Shown here piece after piece: positions 48,901 to 61,854 of a stretch of 64,000 bases of DNA. The position numbers and the translations under genes were made by a program. Within the stretch, counting starts at the first letter, position 1. Each line of letters begins with the position of its first letter. The stretch is taken from assembly GCA_000469685.2 (NCBI GenBank), contig LS997564.1, positions 36,102,151 to 36,166,150 of the forward strand, given 5' to 3'. Under the pieces are notes generated by a model that saw nothing but the letters and a program-made list of their open reading frames with translations, was not told the DNA's origin and made no database searches. Origin of the DNA: Haemonchus contortus (taxonomy: Eukaryota; Nematoda; Chromadorea; Rhabditida; Trichostrongylidae).

Positions 48901-51900
48901 ATTGACTTACCCTCAGTAAAATTAAAACCCGCCTATCGATTGTGAATCGATCGATAATTCCGAGCTTACGACGATAATCCTTCGTTATGCCGCATCATTT
49001 ACAAGTGGCACAATTGAGATAATGAGGCGATGGCGGCGATGGAGGAGTCAAATGGGGCGGATGGGATTCCTTCAACGGCAAAATGGACTGGAACCGTTGG
49101 CCCTTATCTGGGCAGTCTCTTTGTGGGCTTTACTCTCTGAATATAATTACCAAAGGTAGACCTGGAAGAGGTTATAAGCTTCCAGGATTTGAAAATTCCA
49201 TGGGGAAGGGGAATATGTGAACTGTGACCGGCCTCCGATTACGGCATCGTGACTTGACTGGTTTGGAAACCGAAGTTATGAGTATTATGCCTAAATCGAT
49301 TTCTCATTCCTCCTTGTATCGACTTCCCTGCCCCTCTTTCGGGAACAATCATGAAGTTATCAAAAAATAAATCTCCACTTTCACAGGTGGCATGGACCAG
49401 AGCATCCGATCAGGCACTGCTTACCGCTGGTCACCATTCGTTCACGTCCGATCCACGATTTCAAGTGTCAAAGAAATCCGACACCGACTGGATACTCATA
49501 TTAAGGTCTGTTTTGTTGTTGTTTACGTGATTGGTTATCTGTCTGTCAGCTGAGTGCTGCTTTTGTTAGACCAACACATCTGACTTGCGCTTGCTCTCGT
49601 CGAATGTCAACATCCAAAGCGTTAAGCGTCAAATTTGCCCGTATTGACAGCAAAACGGACTTTGATTTTCGAGAAACGCTGTAAGAATCTAGTTTTGGAA
49701 GTAGTGAAGGGATATTTTCCATGATTGGAGGCGGTTCTGGTGACTATTTTCGAAAAACTGATCGTCCGAATCTTACCGTTTGCATTCATTATATCGCACT
49801 CTCTCGTGTCCGGTTTTCATTGAGGCTGTTTGCTCTGGCGTTCTTCAGGGCACAGAAAAAAGGCCAGATTAGTGGTTGTGATTATTGATCACTGGAAGCA
49901 AATCACTTGGAAATTGTTTCCTTCAAGTTTTACTATTTTTCTGGGACGTTGCAGAGAAAGTGAAGGCAGCCATTACTTGTTTGGTGGCAGATGAAAGTGA
50001 AAAGTGAAATGTTACGGCCATTTCTTAGCTTGACCATTTCTAAACATCTCTACGATTCTCAGTTGTATCATATTGCGAGGCGCGTCCTTGAATTCCGATT
50101 GAAGATCTCGTGCGAGCCTTGAGATCCAGATGGAATGCCGTCGATGTTACTTTGGAGCGGCGAACGGCTCAGCCATATCGGCTCAGGGATCCCTATTTAT
50201 ACAACATATCGCGTGAAGGGGATCAGATACCGTACCCTGATCGAATTCATGAAAACCGATACTGGCCACCTGTTGTGCTATGCGTGCATGAAGGGTTCAT
50301 TGGGAATGTTTCCTAATGGTGAGGTGGGAAGCTGCTTGAAGAATTCCCACCAAATTTGTATTCGATTGTTTCAGATTGGAGTTGTTCTGAGTGAGGCGGG
50401 TTTGTTGAAGTGTTGTTGTTGTTGTTTTCGCTGTTACTGTTGTTGTTTACCAGCGGCAGTGTTTATCGGTATTTAGGCTTTTTTAATGACTGACAATGTC
50501 TGAAGTTTTGAGTGGAAACAACTCTTTAGGGTTTTCGTATGCGCGATTATCCCGGCTTTTCCTTCGTAGATTTCCTTTCCAGAGTTTCCCTAACGCTATC
50601 TCACTTCGAGTGATTTGGTGATTGAGTGGTCGAGAATTTCAATGACTTCAATGCGGTGTGCCTGAGTTTCCTGCAGGTAGAGTCCGGCCATAATTGACTA
50701 TCATCATCCTGAGCTAGCAGCTCGTTGACGATTTGTTGGTACGTAGCGTAGTGTCATTCCGGACGGCTGACGCTAATGGGATATATGGGCCAGGTTGGCC
50801 TGCACACACACAGCATAGCCAGTCAAACATGCAAATTAGTGGTTGACGCTGTTAGCCGGTTGGCCGAGAATATCCCCAACAATCTATAATATGACATCCT
50901 TGGCTGTCTATGGTTATCAAAACGGTCCACTTGTGAGGGAGGTCTCAAAAAGTCTTTTTCTGCGGAGATTTCCCTTTCTAACAGGGGAAAATTGCCAATT
51001 TCTGTTCAATGAATGGAGCTCATCAAGGGGTTCTCGGGTAGAATCGAGTTTTCCTTGGATTCAGGGAGGCATCCTTACTCGTTCAATGAGCCATGCGCTG
51101 CTCTTGAAAAGCTACTTCCTTCGATTATTCGGGTAACATCTCCAGGTCCGATAAGAAGAAGATGGATGAAACAAGCTATCTGATGGGGACACAAATTTCC
51201 CACTCACAGTTGCACTCCCTGTACTTTATGTTGATAGGAGAGTATTTGGCACTTGATGTGCATAAGGTTATTTCCGATTTCTCCGAGAAGGACGGGGTGG
51301 CCACATCGGTTCATGCATCCGCATCAGAAGTGTCTACCCTTGTGTGGTGACAGGATTCCATCGGTGCCTTTCTTCCCCGAAGCAGCCGAAGCCTGAAGGC
51401 TGAAGGAGCCGATAGTCAGTCATAGCCGATGTTCTGGCCTGGTAAGGAAACGCTATGGTTACCTGAAAGCTCCGAGGTCTTTACAGGAAGGCTGGGCACC
51501 TAGCATTTGAATTTCTAAGACAGTGCTACTGGTAAGGTAACCCATTTTCTAGACAGGTAATCTCATCCTGTGCTTCGAGGACATGGCGCATCCCCAATCC
51601 TTTTTCGGGATAGGGTGTGCCGCAGTTGTGTATTGTGCACATGTGGGGCCTTATTCGAATCAGCGTTGTTTTCTTATGGACCTACCCAAAAGAGTTGATG
51701 CATTTTGGTTCGAAGCTTCTTGGACGGTCATAGAAAAGATGGAAACCTAGCGTTTAGACTTCTCAATTAGTCCTTACTGATCACCCAAGGTAATCTTTTC
51801 TTTGTAGGTGATTGATTAGTACAGATTTAATGTCAGTTTCTGGTCTGCCGAGTTTTATAGCCTTTTTTGACGATGAGTAGTCCGGTCCATCAGGCAAAAA

Positions 51901-54900
51901 TTGAATTTCTGGAAGGTCTGGTTGAAGTTTGACGGAGAAGTGACCTGAAGGACTCTATTCACTGTGATTCAGAAGACAGAATAGTGTAGTTGCTCAATAA
52001 GTTGCCCACGATGTTCCTAAATTCGATTTGTTGGGTCGAGAGTGTCATTAAGTCCTTTTTTGGTGCCCTTTAATAAGGCACGGATGGTTTTAGAGTTATT
52101 TTTTCATGTGGTAAATCGAAGGGTACCCCTGCTTCTTGCTGAGTAGGATGAACGAGTGGCGCTAAGAGGCAGGTGTTCGAGTTGAAATGAGGGCTGAAGG
52201 GAAATTGGGTGAAGAGGAGGAGTGGACGAGTTGTGATTGGGCTGCGACGACGTCGGTGATGTGATTAGGAATGTAATCGTGTGTGTATGGGTCTCTAGCT
52301 TGTTCGTATGCAAAGAGTGCCAGTCACCAGGGTACAATTTAGTACATCAGGTTCTGGATACGCTCTTAAGTTCAGGGAACTCCCCAATAGGTTTAAGTGT
52401 TGAGAGCTCCCTCGTGTGCCTCTAGAGTTCATTGGAGAACAAAATATTTTTTTAACCATCGGAGCTTTAGAGGCCTCACCAAGTAGGTTCAGGTCGGGAA
52501 AAAGGGGTTCGTCGAAAATCACTTATCGAGTGATTTGGGATGAGCACGAATATGATTTTACTCCAGGGGAAAAGTTTTTGAAATTCGTCAATTTGTTCAT
52601 GATTTTTTTAGTCGATCCTGCTCGCTGTGGGGTTTGAGTTTGGTTTCCTATTTCTAATCAGATCAGAACCCCTTTCATGGAAATTGATGCCACAGTCGTG
52701 TCAAGTACCCAAGATTAGCTTTTTGAACGAATATTTGGGTTTTTTGGTTGACATTCATGTTGTTGATTGAGTCTCCAGTAGTTCAAAACTCTCTTACAGC
52801 TTTAACTTATGATGTTCCACTCAGTCCTTGGTGGGAGAAATCGGATCGATCCGTTGGTCGCAACAATTCATGATTCTTAGTCGGTTCATCTGAATGTGAG
52901 TCATATAAAAGAAAGGGTTTCCCACATGCCTATCTCAAGCACAAGGTATGTTGAGGGCTCTTTGAAAATAAAATATTATAAATGAATCTAAATCTAAGTT
53001 TCCAAAGAATAAATCTTTGGAAACTGGTTCCCAACCTTTCTGCTGCTTCCCAGGTTTAGTTGAAAACTTTCTCCTGCGTCTGCGGATCTTTCCATGTTGG
53101 GCTGAGAAGTGAAATCCTTTCTAGTCTTTAGGGATTTTTTGAGTCCTCTTATATGTAGTGTTCAGGTAGCAAGATAAGGCCTCGGTAAATTGATGGCAGG
53201 AAGTGTAGCCTTCACCTACATGGCCCACGAATTAAGTACGTCGAGGACCAACCGAGAATTTTTACTGCAGGATTACGTGAATACATTCAGAGCTGCTTGG
53301 GTGTTTAAAAATATTTAGATGACTTGGAGAGAATCCGAACAAATGTTCGGGTGATTCTATACGAATTCGAGTGCATGGCTTGTTCTGAAGGCATAAGTCA
53401 CAGAAACTACTTCAATCCTTCATTTTGAAAGAGAGACGACGGTTCCTGAGTGCAGCATCCATTTCGTTAAGGACATATAAAAGCTTCTTGTGTGTCTTGT
53501 GCACGCCACTTCCATTAGACGCCATTATTTTCTTTACTTTATGGCCTTACGTGCTCTAGTACAACACTTGAAAAAGCAATATAAAAAGTAGTGGCCATTT
53601 TTTCAGCTCCCCTTGAGAAAAGCTTTTATTGTGCTCCTCAAATGGTACTTACTTTGATACAACTATTTTTTCCCATAATGGTTCCTCTTGGAATGCTTTT
53701 CTTACGAGTTATTGGCTCTTGAGGGAGCTTTATTGGAGTAGTGCGTAGTAGTAGTAGCTTTCCTAAAGTGCAGTTTGAATCAGGAGAAGTACGGAAATGA
53801 CTTCGTGTAGGGAACAGAGCGATTGGGGCACTTGGAAAGCTATTTTAACTGTGAAACTTACTGACAAAGAGGAGCGCATGGCTTATTCTACGTGACGTTA
53901 GACTTCAGATAGAAGCTGCGGTATCGCAGTGGCTACAGCATACTTCATTGATCTACAAAATTCAACTCCATCTACGTCAAACACTCCTTCTACTAGAAAG
54001 GCAGGCTTGGATAGAACAAGGATTTCGGAAATTTCTGAAAATATCGCTTTGAACATCATCAAATTTGTCAAGCCTTGCTCAGGCCGTCTTTACGGCTTAT
54101 AGGTTTTTCGATTTAGTATGGTAGTGGAGAGCATGGCGCAGTTCAAAGTGCTGATCATCGGCATTCCCTCCATTCTTTGACATCTTCTCAATTACCCACT
54201 TGGATTCTAGATGAATCATTTCAGGAGAGCTGATATGAGCGATCGAGGATGCTATTTGTGCGAAGTGAATACGGAACCGTCCAGTACCATTTATGCAGTC
54301 TTTCTTGATGTTCAAGGTCAGTAAAGTGATGCAAATAATTGGTAACTATAAGGTGAAATGACAAGAGTGGGTTAAAGAATATGCGAAAAAAGATGTAAGC
54401 AGAAAATGTTCCCTTGAAAAATCGTCCAACGCCCCTGTTTTGGGAATACTTACATACGTACTCTGCATAGCTAGATGGATCCTTCTGAATTTGATTAGTG
54501 GACGATTTATATTTAGTTGTCCCATTGAGAGGGCGATCTGAAAGGGAGTGGCAAAGCAGAGGTTCTGGAGGGGATGTCGGAAAAAAACGGAACATTGTTG
54601 TGACCTAATTGTGTCAAGAAAAAAATGGCGAACCATCGTACCGAGTACCCAGTCAGTTACTGTAGTTACTTTTATGAAAGCGAAGAACAAAATAATGTGA
54701 AATTCCGTTGCCCTTTTTCAGAACCAGCTCCTCCACCGCCCACCAGTCACAGTGAGTTTTTCATTAGGGCTTTTTTCTTCCGTAAATTTTCGCCCGTTTT
54801 TTTTCATTCCTAAGTTATTTTAGTTTCACCTTGTGAGGTCATAGGATGGCTCCATCACGAGAAGACCTTTAGGCCTTGCTAAAATCAAATTGATCAAGTT

Positions 54901-57900
54901 GCAGAGCATAATTCTTCTGAACTTGAGAAACATCTTTCGATTACGGTAACCATAAGGTTCTGCTTCCGTGAGTGGGCATAGAAAGGCGGGCGAAAAGACA
55001 GTCGTAAGTCCCTGTGAGCTTGTTGTATAAATGTGGGATAAATTGTACACAGGGGATCAAACAAAAGGGCTTTCATAGTTTTTACCGAGAGAATTTCTCA
55101 CACTCCCGTCCTTAATTATATGTATTCGGGGTTTTCTAAAGGGTCTTTTCCAATTTCTTTCCTTTACTTTTCTACTGGAAAAACTCTCAGACAAGTGGAG
55201 TGCCGTTATCTCAAGTAATGAAATCAATCTATAATATTTTGTCATTATTTATTTCTTTATTTCGGTGCCATTGATTTTGTCTGAATTGCATTTTACTTTT
55301 GAATACTCCATCAAATGATACTATCAAAGGTGCACACCGAGAGGCTCATATTTAATCAAGTAAGTAAATAAATAAGCAAGTAAATAAGTATCCAATAGAC
55401 CGATGAAATCTCTTTTTTCTTCATGATGAATAGATTGGATTCAGTTTGTTGGATACAATCATGACTTAAGGAATCAGTTTTGTTTTGACTTGATGTTTTG
55501 TCAACTGCTGTTTTAACGCCGCAGTAAGTGTTTCGAAAGTCTCACAAGGTTGGCGATTTATGGACAAAACTTCAGTCACGGACGAGACTCGAACCCGCAC
55601 TCGTCCTTTCCGGGGACGATGCTCTTATCCCATTCACTACCGAGACCCCGCTTGCCCTCAGTTTTGTCTATTTGCCCATTTAAAGCGAAATAAAGGAAAA
55701 AAGCAAGAAGCAATAATAAAAAATTTTGCAAAGCTAAAAATTTACTAGTTGTAATACTTAGCAAGTTAAGGTTTGCTTCGTGGCCAATTTTATTCACTTC
55801 CTCTAGAAAGCCAATCTTTGGCTGATCCCTGAAAATATTTTATAACACCATGCTAATCTTTACGAAGCAAATTTTAAAGTCTCTAAAGTTTTTGATACAT
55901 CCACTATTCGCTTCAAGGAACCCAAATGATAAGCTAGAATAGGTCGCATGTTCGGGTCCCAAATGAACACAATGGGTAAGCCGCTCGAAGATGAGCTAGT
56001 GGGCAAATTAGGATGATACTGCTTACGGCCTGTCATTTCATCTAGGATTCGCAAACACGGCCGAACCTCGGGATTTGATTAAATTTCGTCTTCATTTGAA
56101 GAGCGGATCTCTCATCATCGGGGACCACCGCATTTGAAGGCTTTCGCAAACTGTGGGGTGATTCGTCATAAAATTCCCGGCAGCCCCATGCGTGGCGTAA
56201 TCTATAAATGAACCAATTCTTAGATTTTTTCTCACAAGTTAGCAAGCACCACTCAGCCGAGCCTATCAGGTCTTCTCCACTCTCTTAGGGAGCTATTGAC
56301 TGAAATGCCCATGGAAATACCTTCTTTCTTAAACTCAGGCCGATTGAGTAGGTTCTGTGAGGGTAATCACCTAAATGATTTGTGAGTGAATGGGAGATAC
56401 ATGGCGTAAGAAAAAAATGTTAATTGGCAAGAACTGCATTGTTCGCGGTGCAGTTCATTTCCCAAAGTGCAATTAGCCCCACATGGAATCAGGACAAAGG
56501 CAACTATTAACGGATGCTTGACTACGTCGAATTACTGCTATTGATGTACGCAAATGGATCGTTACACCAGAGCGCTCAGAGAAAAGCTTGTTTGCTTTTG
56601 TTTTGCGCCTTTCACAGTAATCATATTTGGCTACTGAACGGCCCAACAGCCCAGCGACTCCTGTTTCGAACAGGTTTACCAGATTTTTTCTGGTAAGGGT
56701 GAAGGGAGAGTAAAACTGCTGGGCATCTGTTCCTATTTGGGGATGCTTTGGACATTCTACTTCCATTTGGAACCCTTATGGTGCCTGAATGGGTGCAGCT
56801 CTTTCTGTGAGCTGCCTGATTTAAAATTCACCTTCTGGTCTTCCCAGATAAGACCGACGCTGATTACCTGGAGAGGTAAAATGATTGTCCGCTCTAAGCT
56901 GGATTTGATCAGGGTCCGACACATGGTGAAGGTGATAATGTTATGGCAAGTGACGCGCTATCATACGTGTAGTCCGGAGATGGAATCCCTGACCAATACC
57001 TGCCCAGGCCAACCAGGCCTTCCATCCCTCCGGGCTCAATTGGTTGGCTTCAACGGAAACAGAAGATGCGGGTCTCAGAGTCGAGCAGGTTTATCTGAAG
57101 CGTACCTTTGAGTGGTATAATTACCAGTTGGAGGAGCGTGTTCGCTCTAACATTCATTCATCATTCAGTAAAAACTCTTTAATTGTTATAGGGGGTGATC
57201 TGGTCTGCTGGGACTTTTTCCACGAAAAGTCATGACCATTTAGGGCAATCTGAATCGTTGCCATGGCAAAATACGGAAACTTAACAATAGTGGTTTTAAA
57301 TTCAGTTCAGACGGTTCGACGGGTTTTGGGTTCCCTGTACTTCAGGACGGAACACTCTGAGAACGTTAAAGTGAAAAAGGACAGTTGAGGGCGGCACTTC
57401 AATCGCCATCATCAGAAAATGTCTCAAGTAGTGCTGCTGTTCCTAGGAGTGATTACGTTCCTCTACGCTCAGTGCACGTCCAATATAAAATCCAAGAACC
57501 AGTTCCGAGAAACTTCGTAATGCTTAACGAACTTTCATAGTGAGGAAGATTGCACTAACGACGACTTTAAAACGTTGAGTGCCCCCAGGGAACTTGGGAG
57601 GTCTTTTTAAGCCAAAACTCTGAGGAATCGATCGCGGACCAGAGTAGTGTGTTGCGATGATTAGATGTCTAGTAGCCTTAATTGTCACACTCTCGGGCTT
57701 CCTACACGCTAGAACCGTCACAGGAAAACTACAAAGTTAGTTTTGATATTGATATTTCCTCGAGTTTATACATATATATTTTTATTAATCTCTCTTGTTT
57801 ATTTATTTTACCTCATTTTACATGGCCAAAGAACACCGGATTCGGCTATCCTACGATAGAAATATGTCGTACTCCGTCATTTTGACCTAGAATATTTCGA

Positions 57901-60792
57901 ACCTGTCCATGTTGGCTTACCTAGTAAAGGCATGGTAGATAAGTCACGGACCAGTGTTGAAAAAGCTGAAAAAAGGTCATTTATGCTGTGATTTATTTTT
58001 ATAAGTCATTTTTACAGAAAGAGGTACCCTTCTCATGGCAAATATGGCTGGCGATGAAGTACTTCTGAATTGCACCGTATCAGTCGGCAATGAACCAGCA
58101 GCTGCTGAAGAGGACGAAGTCGTATGGACTCGGGACGGTAAAGCGATGAACCTGAACGATACCAACAGTGAGTTCTGGATTTTATCAGGGACATCTATAA
58201 GCCACATAAAGTCCAGTTGAGTGGACAGTATCAACGTGACAATGTCGTCATTCGATCATCTATTTTCACTCATGATCGCTCATTATCACCGAATGTTTTC
58301 TCTCTTCACTTCGAGGAACATTTTTCGTACAAGCTCCTGAGATCTCTCATTAACACCCATTTTTGAGGGAGAGAATCTGTATCTTTCATTTTATATGTTT
58401 ATGTTGTTTTTCGGCCAGCTTCAGAAAGAACTTCCAAACAAATTTTTCTACTGCATTTGTTGATCGCTTCCCAACATCAGTATCGCTCACTGTCGCTTAC
58501 CGTCGCTTGTTGCCGCATTATTTCATCGGGTAGCATCGCTTTGTGCTCAATAATGCGAATCGCCTGGTAGTGTTCTGTTGGAAGATTCCTGTTGTTCAGT
58601 CATCTTGCAGAAGCCACTGAATCATTGAAGCGATTCAGTGACTGATGAAGAAGATTATCACTGAAGCGCGTTTGTCGACGCAGAGTAAATAAATAAATAA
58701 ATGAAAAATTCGACGGGACATCCCAAGAATTTTTTCAGTAGACAACTGGATCCCAAACATTGGCGTAACCAGGGAGGAACACAAACTTTGCATGTTTTCG
58801 AAAAAATTAGGAACGGGTCCCTTCAATTGAATATTAGGGAGGTGATTCAAATGACTAAGACCCTCTGAGAGGCGAAGCTTCATGACAGAAACATCTGCAA
58901 CTCGTCCTGCAGTACCAGAAAATGGCTTTCGTTGCGTTTCAAAGTGAAAAGGTTGTTCACTCGGAACACTTTCGAGTAACTTCTTCCTAGAAAGTCCTCT
59001 TATAGAGCTCACACAAATTGGGGAGGCATCGGAATCCGAGTTGGCTGATTGCTCTTGTTTTTCATTGTGAGGAAAAGATGATGATTTTCTTCCTTCGACA
59101 ACTTTCGGTGAATATAAACCTGGGTGCAGTTCTATTAAGGTTTCTTCACCTCATTTTGTTTTTTCTCCTTTGCTTCCCCTATTTTCGTATTTCTCATCCC
59201 CTGTTGAAATCATTGGCAATGAATGATTGATAGGTTGCAGTTTGTCCTCGACTAAGGCAATCTGAGCTTCAATTATTATAACTGAGCATGAACGCTGTTT
59301 CATTGTGAATTCAATTAATGTGCACATATTTCTAAGTGGTAGGGGCCATCGTGAAATCATAGAAGCGAACAAAATTCGAAATTTGCATAACGAGATTTGC
59401 CCGATGTGTTGCGCAGCCGTCCGCGTTCGCGCTGGCCGGCTGACGATGGGGTTGAAGAGCAGTGGATGAGAGGTAATGGGATAACGTTCCACCACCAATG
59501 CACGTCACTAAGGTCACGTTTGCTCCCGTGAAGAAAGGGATTTGAAAGAGAGGTCGTTCTGGAAGCAACAAGCTGAAGTGAATCTGGTCACTAGAGAAAT
59601 GCTCATATGATGGTATGTAGGAGGGCAGTGTCATTGGGATATTCCTTTTTTTTCAAACAGCTGTCAGTTTTCTAACTTCCTTATGACAGTTTTATATTGC
59701 CTATACAGTACCGACTCGCCCACACGACCTCCGAAGACGTCGAACCTCAACTTTCACCTCAAGATGAGAACCGCCATTCGGACAGGATCCTTACGTGATT
59801 TCAGAATACATTTGGAAAGTAAAACGATCAGCTGGTGTCGTCGTGCATACGGTTAGAATACGCCAGGCCACGATGGAAGACGATGGTGACTACGCTTGTG
59901 AGAGTCGGCATCAACGAGCCAGCCAGATTGTCCACGTCAATAGTGAGTTTTCTACTTCAGCCACTCATGCCCTGGCTCAGAGCTATAAGGAACTGTTTGT
60001 AGACCCTATTTGTAGATAAACTCCTTTATCGTTCGTTAGGGCTATGTCTGAGGTATGGCGAGAAGAGTAAGTAAATTACTGAAGAGTATTATGATTATAA
60101 GCCACAGGAAAGAAGAGGTGGGGGAAGGGTGGTCCGAGGAGGTTAGGTGGAGCTTTAATGTCTGATTGTGTAAGTTCAACCTGGGTTCTCTACTGATTCC
60201 GGTTCCTACTCCTGTGACGCCCTTAAGAGCCTAATTGTTGATGGGTTTTCGGAAAACTCAGCCTGTTTCTCTGATTCTAGGAACATTTGAAGGGCTGCAC
60301 TTTTTTCTAGAATCACGTGGGAATCGTTCTCCGGTCAGTGCATACGTGCAGAATATCCTTTCGGAGTAGAACATTCGGGCAAAAATCACGAATGGGGCAG
60401 GTTCGTCATGTAACTGACTGGGTGTAGGTTGGGCATCCCAGTTCCTCTTAGTTCCAATGGGGAGAGATTCAAAAAACGGACTGGCCTGGGAAAGGGGGGG
60501 GGGAGAGGGAGGCAAATCAAGGAGCCTGGGAAAGCCCCAGGAAAGCCACGCGCAGTTGTAGTTGTTAATAAAAGAGCCCATGTCCGATCAATCTGTACCC
60601 TCAACCCCGGCCATATTGAGGCATATAGCCATACAAGACGGCCAGACTCATCGTGAATTCGAAATCTTTCGGCAACATAGAATCGTCAGCAACCGTTTTT
60701 CAGAAGCCGAAGCGCAACGAAGTTTGTCGGTGCCATTGGCGATGCTCTCAACTCAACTAGCCACTTTACTGATGGTTGAGCGATTTTTGTGA
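42982..60792 (+). CDS. zig-8: ZIG-8 two-immunoglobulin-domain surface protein
   Basis: The predicted protein has 272 residues. Exons are 42982-43039, 48316-48458, 49387-49505, 54225-54316, 54722-54751, 58018-58167, 59805-59942 and 60704-60792; every phase joins. Exon 1 (MARLIIVFKTLTILATISL) is a signal peptide. Ig1 has C58, W70 and C118 (PAYLHCRI, VAWTR, DRGCYLCE). A Pro-rich 30-nt microexon (EPAPPPPTSH) is the linker. Ig2 has C166, W184 and C229 (LMANMAGDEVLLNCT, VVWTRDG, MEDDGDYACE). The C-terminus KAEAQRSLSVPLAML to LLMVERFL is hydrophobic and likely a GPI-attachment signal. N-glycosylation sites include N165. It closely matches C. elegans ZIG-8, a Dpr/DIP-class neuronal recognition protein that pairs with RIG-5. 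Introns of up to 5.3 kb contain repeats and a candidate alternative first exon. Confidence 0.92.
44045..44355 (+). repeat. Tandem repeat, about 113-bp unit, three copies
   Basis: The phrase TTCTGACCTTAGGTAGGTAC and variants starts at about 44075, 44187 and 44301; TGACC recurs at 44078, 44190 and 44304, giving periods of 112 and 114. Each unit also contains GTCAC-GCTG-TCGATTAGA and a TTTC-rich spacer. The third copy is partial. It lies in intron 1 of zig-8. Confidence 0.8.
48509..48580 (+). repeat. tRNA-like sequence in zig-8 intron 2
   Basis: An A-box-like TAGCGCAACGG and a B-box-like GGGATCAAATCC are spaced as in a tRNA gene. The acceptor and T stems do not pair well, so this is a degenerate tRNA or the head of a tRNA-derived SINE rather than a working tRNA. 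Confidence 0.35.
50413..50452 (+). repeat. TTG-rich low-complexity tract
   Basis: An imperfect run of GTT/TTG units that produces an artificial Cys-rich open frame. It lies in intron 3 of zig-8. Confidence 0.6.
55575..55646 (-). tRNA. tRNA-like gene or tRNA-derived pseudogene
   Basis: On the minus strand the ends GTCTCGG and CCGTGAC pair at six of seven positions. The anticodon stem CGTCC/GGACG is perfect around a loop CCGGAAA (anticodon GGA, normally Ser). The T arm GCGGG-TTCGAGT-CTCGT contains a good B box. The D arm (TAGTGAATGGGATAAGAGC) is poor, position 33 is C rather than T, and the long variable arm of a true tRNA-Ser is absent. It is probably a pseudogene or SINE head. It lies in zig-8 intron 5, antisense to the gene. 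Confidence 0.45.
56941..57050 (+). repeat. SINE-like tRNA-derived repeat
   Basis: A tRNA-like head (TTATGGCAAGTGACGCGCTA, B box GATGGAATCCC) is followed by the tail CTGACCAATACCTGCCCAGG and CCTTCCATCCCTCCGGG. The tail shares blocks with 63140-63265 (GGCCAACTGAGCCTTCC) and with the minus-strand copy at 20600-20715. From memory, closely similar repeats are common in hookworm genomes. Confidence 0.45.
57419..57520 (+). CDS. 33-codon signal-peptide-like ORF in zig-8 intron
   Basis: MSQVVLLFLGVITFLYAQC is followed by TSNIKSKNQFRETS and stop. The first 18 residues form a good hydrophobic signal peptide; the rest is short and polar. No donor site that would extend it was obvious. It lies 138 bases upstream of a second signal-peptide-like ORF on the same strand. 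It may be a chance ORF, a tiny secreted peptide, or an alternative zig-8 5' exon. I could not decide from the sequence. Confidence 0.25.
   Translation: MSQVVLLFLGVITFLYAQCTSNIKSKNQFRETS
57657..57735 (+). CDS. Candidate alternative first exon of zig-8 (signal peptide)
   Basis: ATG 57657 opens MIRCLVALIVTLSGFLHA, a convincing signal peptide, then RTVTGKLQ. At 57736 a GTTAGT donor leaves one base, phase 1. The next zig-8 exon (58018) needs exactly one carried base, and the join encodes Lys as it does from the normal upstream exon. Splicing would yield a secreted protein with only Ig2 and the C-terminal tail. Without splicing the ORF ends two codons later. No transcript evidence is available here. 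Confidence 0.35.
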
Positions 60793-61097
60793 CACAACAG
60801 CAATGTCGTCGTGGGTATCTCTCATTCCGCTCACATCCATCATTATTCTTTATCAGAACAAAACATATTTACCATATTTGTACACTTGTATTCTGCCAGA
60901 AAGTATTTCCACTATTGGTTGGTATTGTTATTAGTGATATTTAAGAGAAGATTAGAGGATAGACGATTGTAAACGTTCATCCCCTATCTGAATCATTTAC
61001 TCGTTCTTTCAATCATTATTTTTTTCTTGATTTTTCGATTTTAGTGATGATCGATCGATATCTTTGCCACAGCCGTTGTTCTCATTACGTACATGTG

Positions 61098-61103
61098 AAT
61101 AAA
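61098..61103 (+). promoter_or_regulatory. Poly(A) signal of zig-8
   Basis: AATAAA 305 bases after the zig-8 stop codon, followed by a GTTCTCAGG tract. It is the most likely 3' end in this stretch. Confidence 0.5.
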
Positions 61104-61854
61104 GTTCTCAGGTTTCGCCTAGTTGGCATGGTTTATAGTTTTTTGTGTCGAGCGATTCGGCGACTTGATTACCTGACGTTAATTGGACAGATGCACTTTG
61201 TTTGTACGCCATAATCCAATCTATTGCCCTATGTCTAGGGTGGGTGATCTTACCCAATGTAGCCGCGACGGCTTCAAGGAGGCTTTTGTGTCTGACATGT
61301 GGGAATCCTCTCCCTTCCTTTTAGATGTTTCTTCACTTCTATTAATAATTTTAATGTGAAATATGCTTTAAGTATGAACTAGAAGGTGTAAATGGAGCTT
61401 GCGTCAAAAGTGGTGGTCCACAAGTGGTGCCGCGCGCGGTCGCGTCGCTGTTGATACTGTGCGCAAGTCGTCTCTTGATAGGAAGCTATGATAGGCTTCG
61501 GTGTATTCAAATGTAAGGCCCCAGTTGTTTCACGCTTCTCAAAAAAAAACTGTAGTTGTTCCGTCTGCCCTTCCCTATCTCTAGAGGTGTTGATCGTTGC
61601 TTCCCATTTGAATTCGTTCATAGAATGCCAGTCACTTTTAATGTTCTAATGTAGTGATATTTTGAATTTCCAATATTCTCACCTCCGTTCTTCTCGATCG
61701 TTCAAGTTTCTAAGCGGCAGCCACTGCCACGTATCAGTGAACTAAGGGCAAACCACTTTTTAGATCATCGGTAATGTCTGATAGTTGTACGGAAGCATAA
61801 GCTTTATAGAATATTGCTCAAAAGATTCCACCGTCTCATCGAAACTAGGTCTCC

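Noticed and set aside
49970..50010. Candidate zig-8 exon reading RESEGSHYLFGG after a TTGCAG acceptor
   Set aside because: It lacks the Ig cysteine; the exon at 54225 (RADMSDRGCYLCE) fits phase and the Ig consensus.
50135..50476. Cys-rich 113-codon frame
   Set aside because: The Cys run comes from the TTG microsatellite at 50413-50452.
53935..54000. tRNA-like A and B boxes (TATCGCAGTGG, ATTCAACTCC)
   Set aside because: One A-box mismatch and no pairing stems; not enough for a tRNA call.
60575..60792. Longer version of the last zig-8 exon starting at an upstream AG
   Set aside because: It would insert about 43 residues absent from ZIG-8; the acceptor at 60703 (TTTTTCAG) gives KAEAQ directly after the Ig2 domain, matching the known protein.
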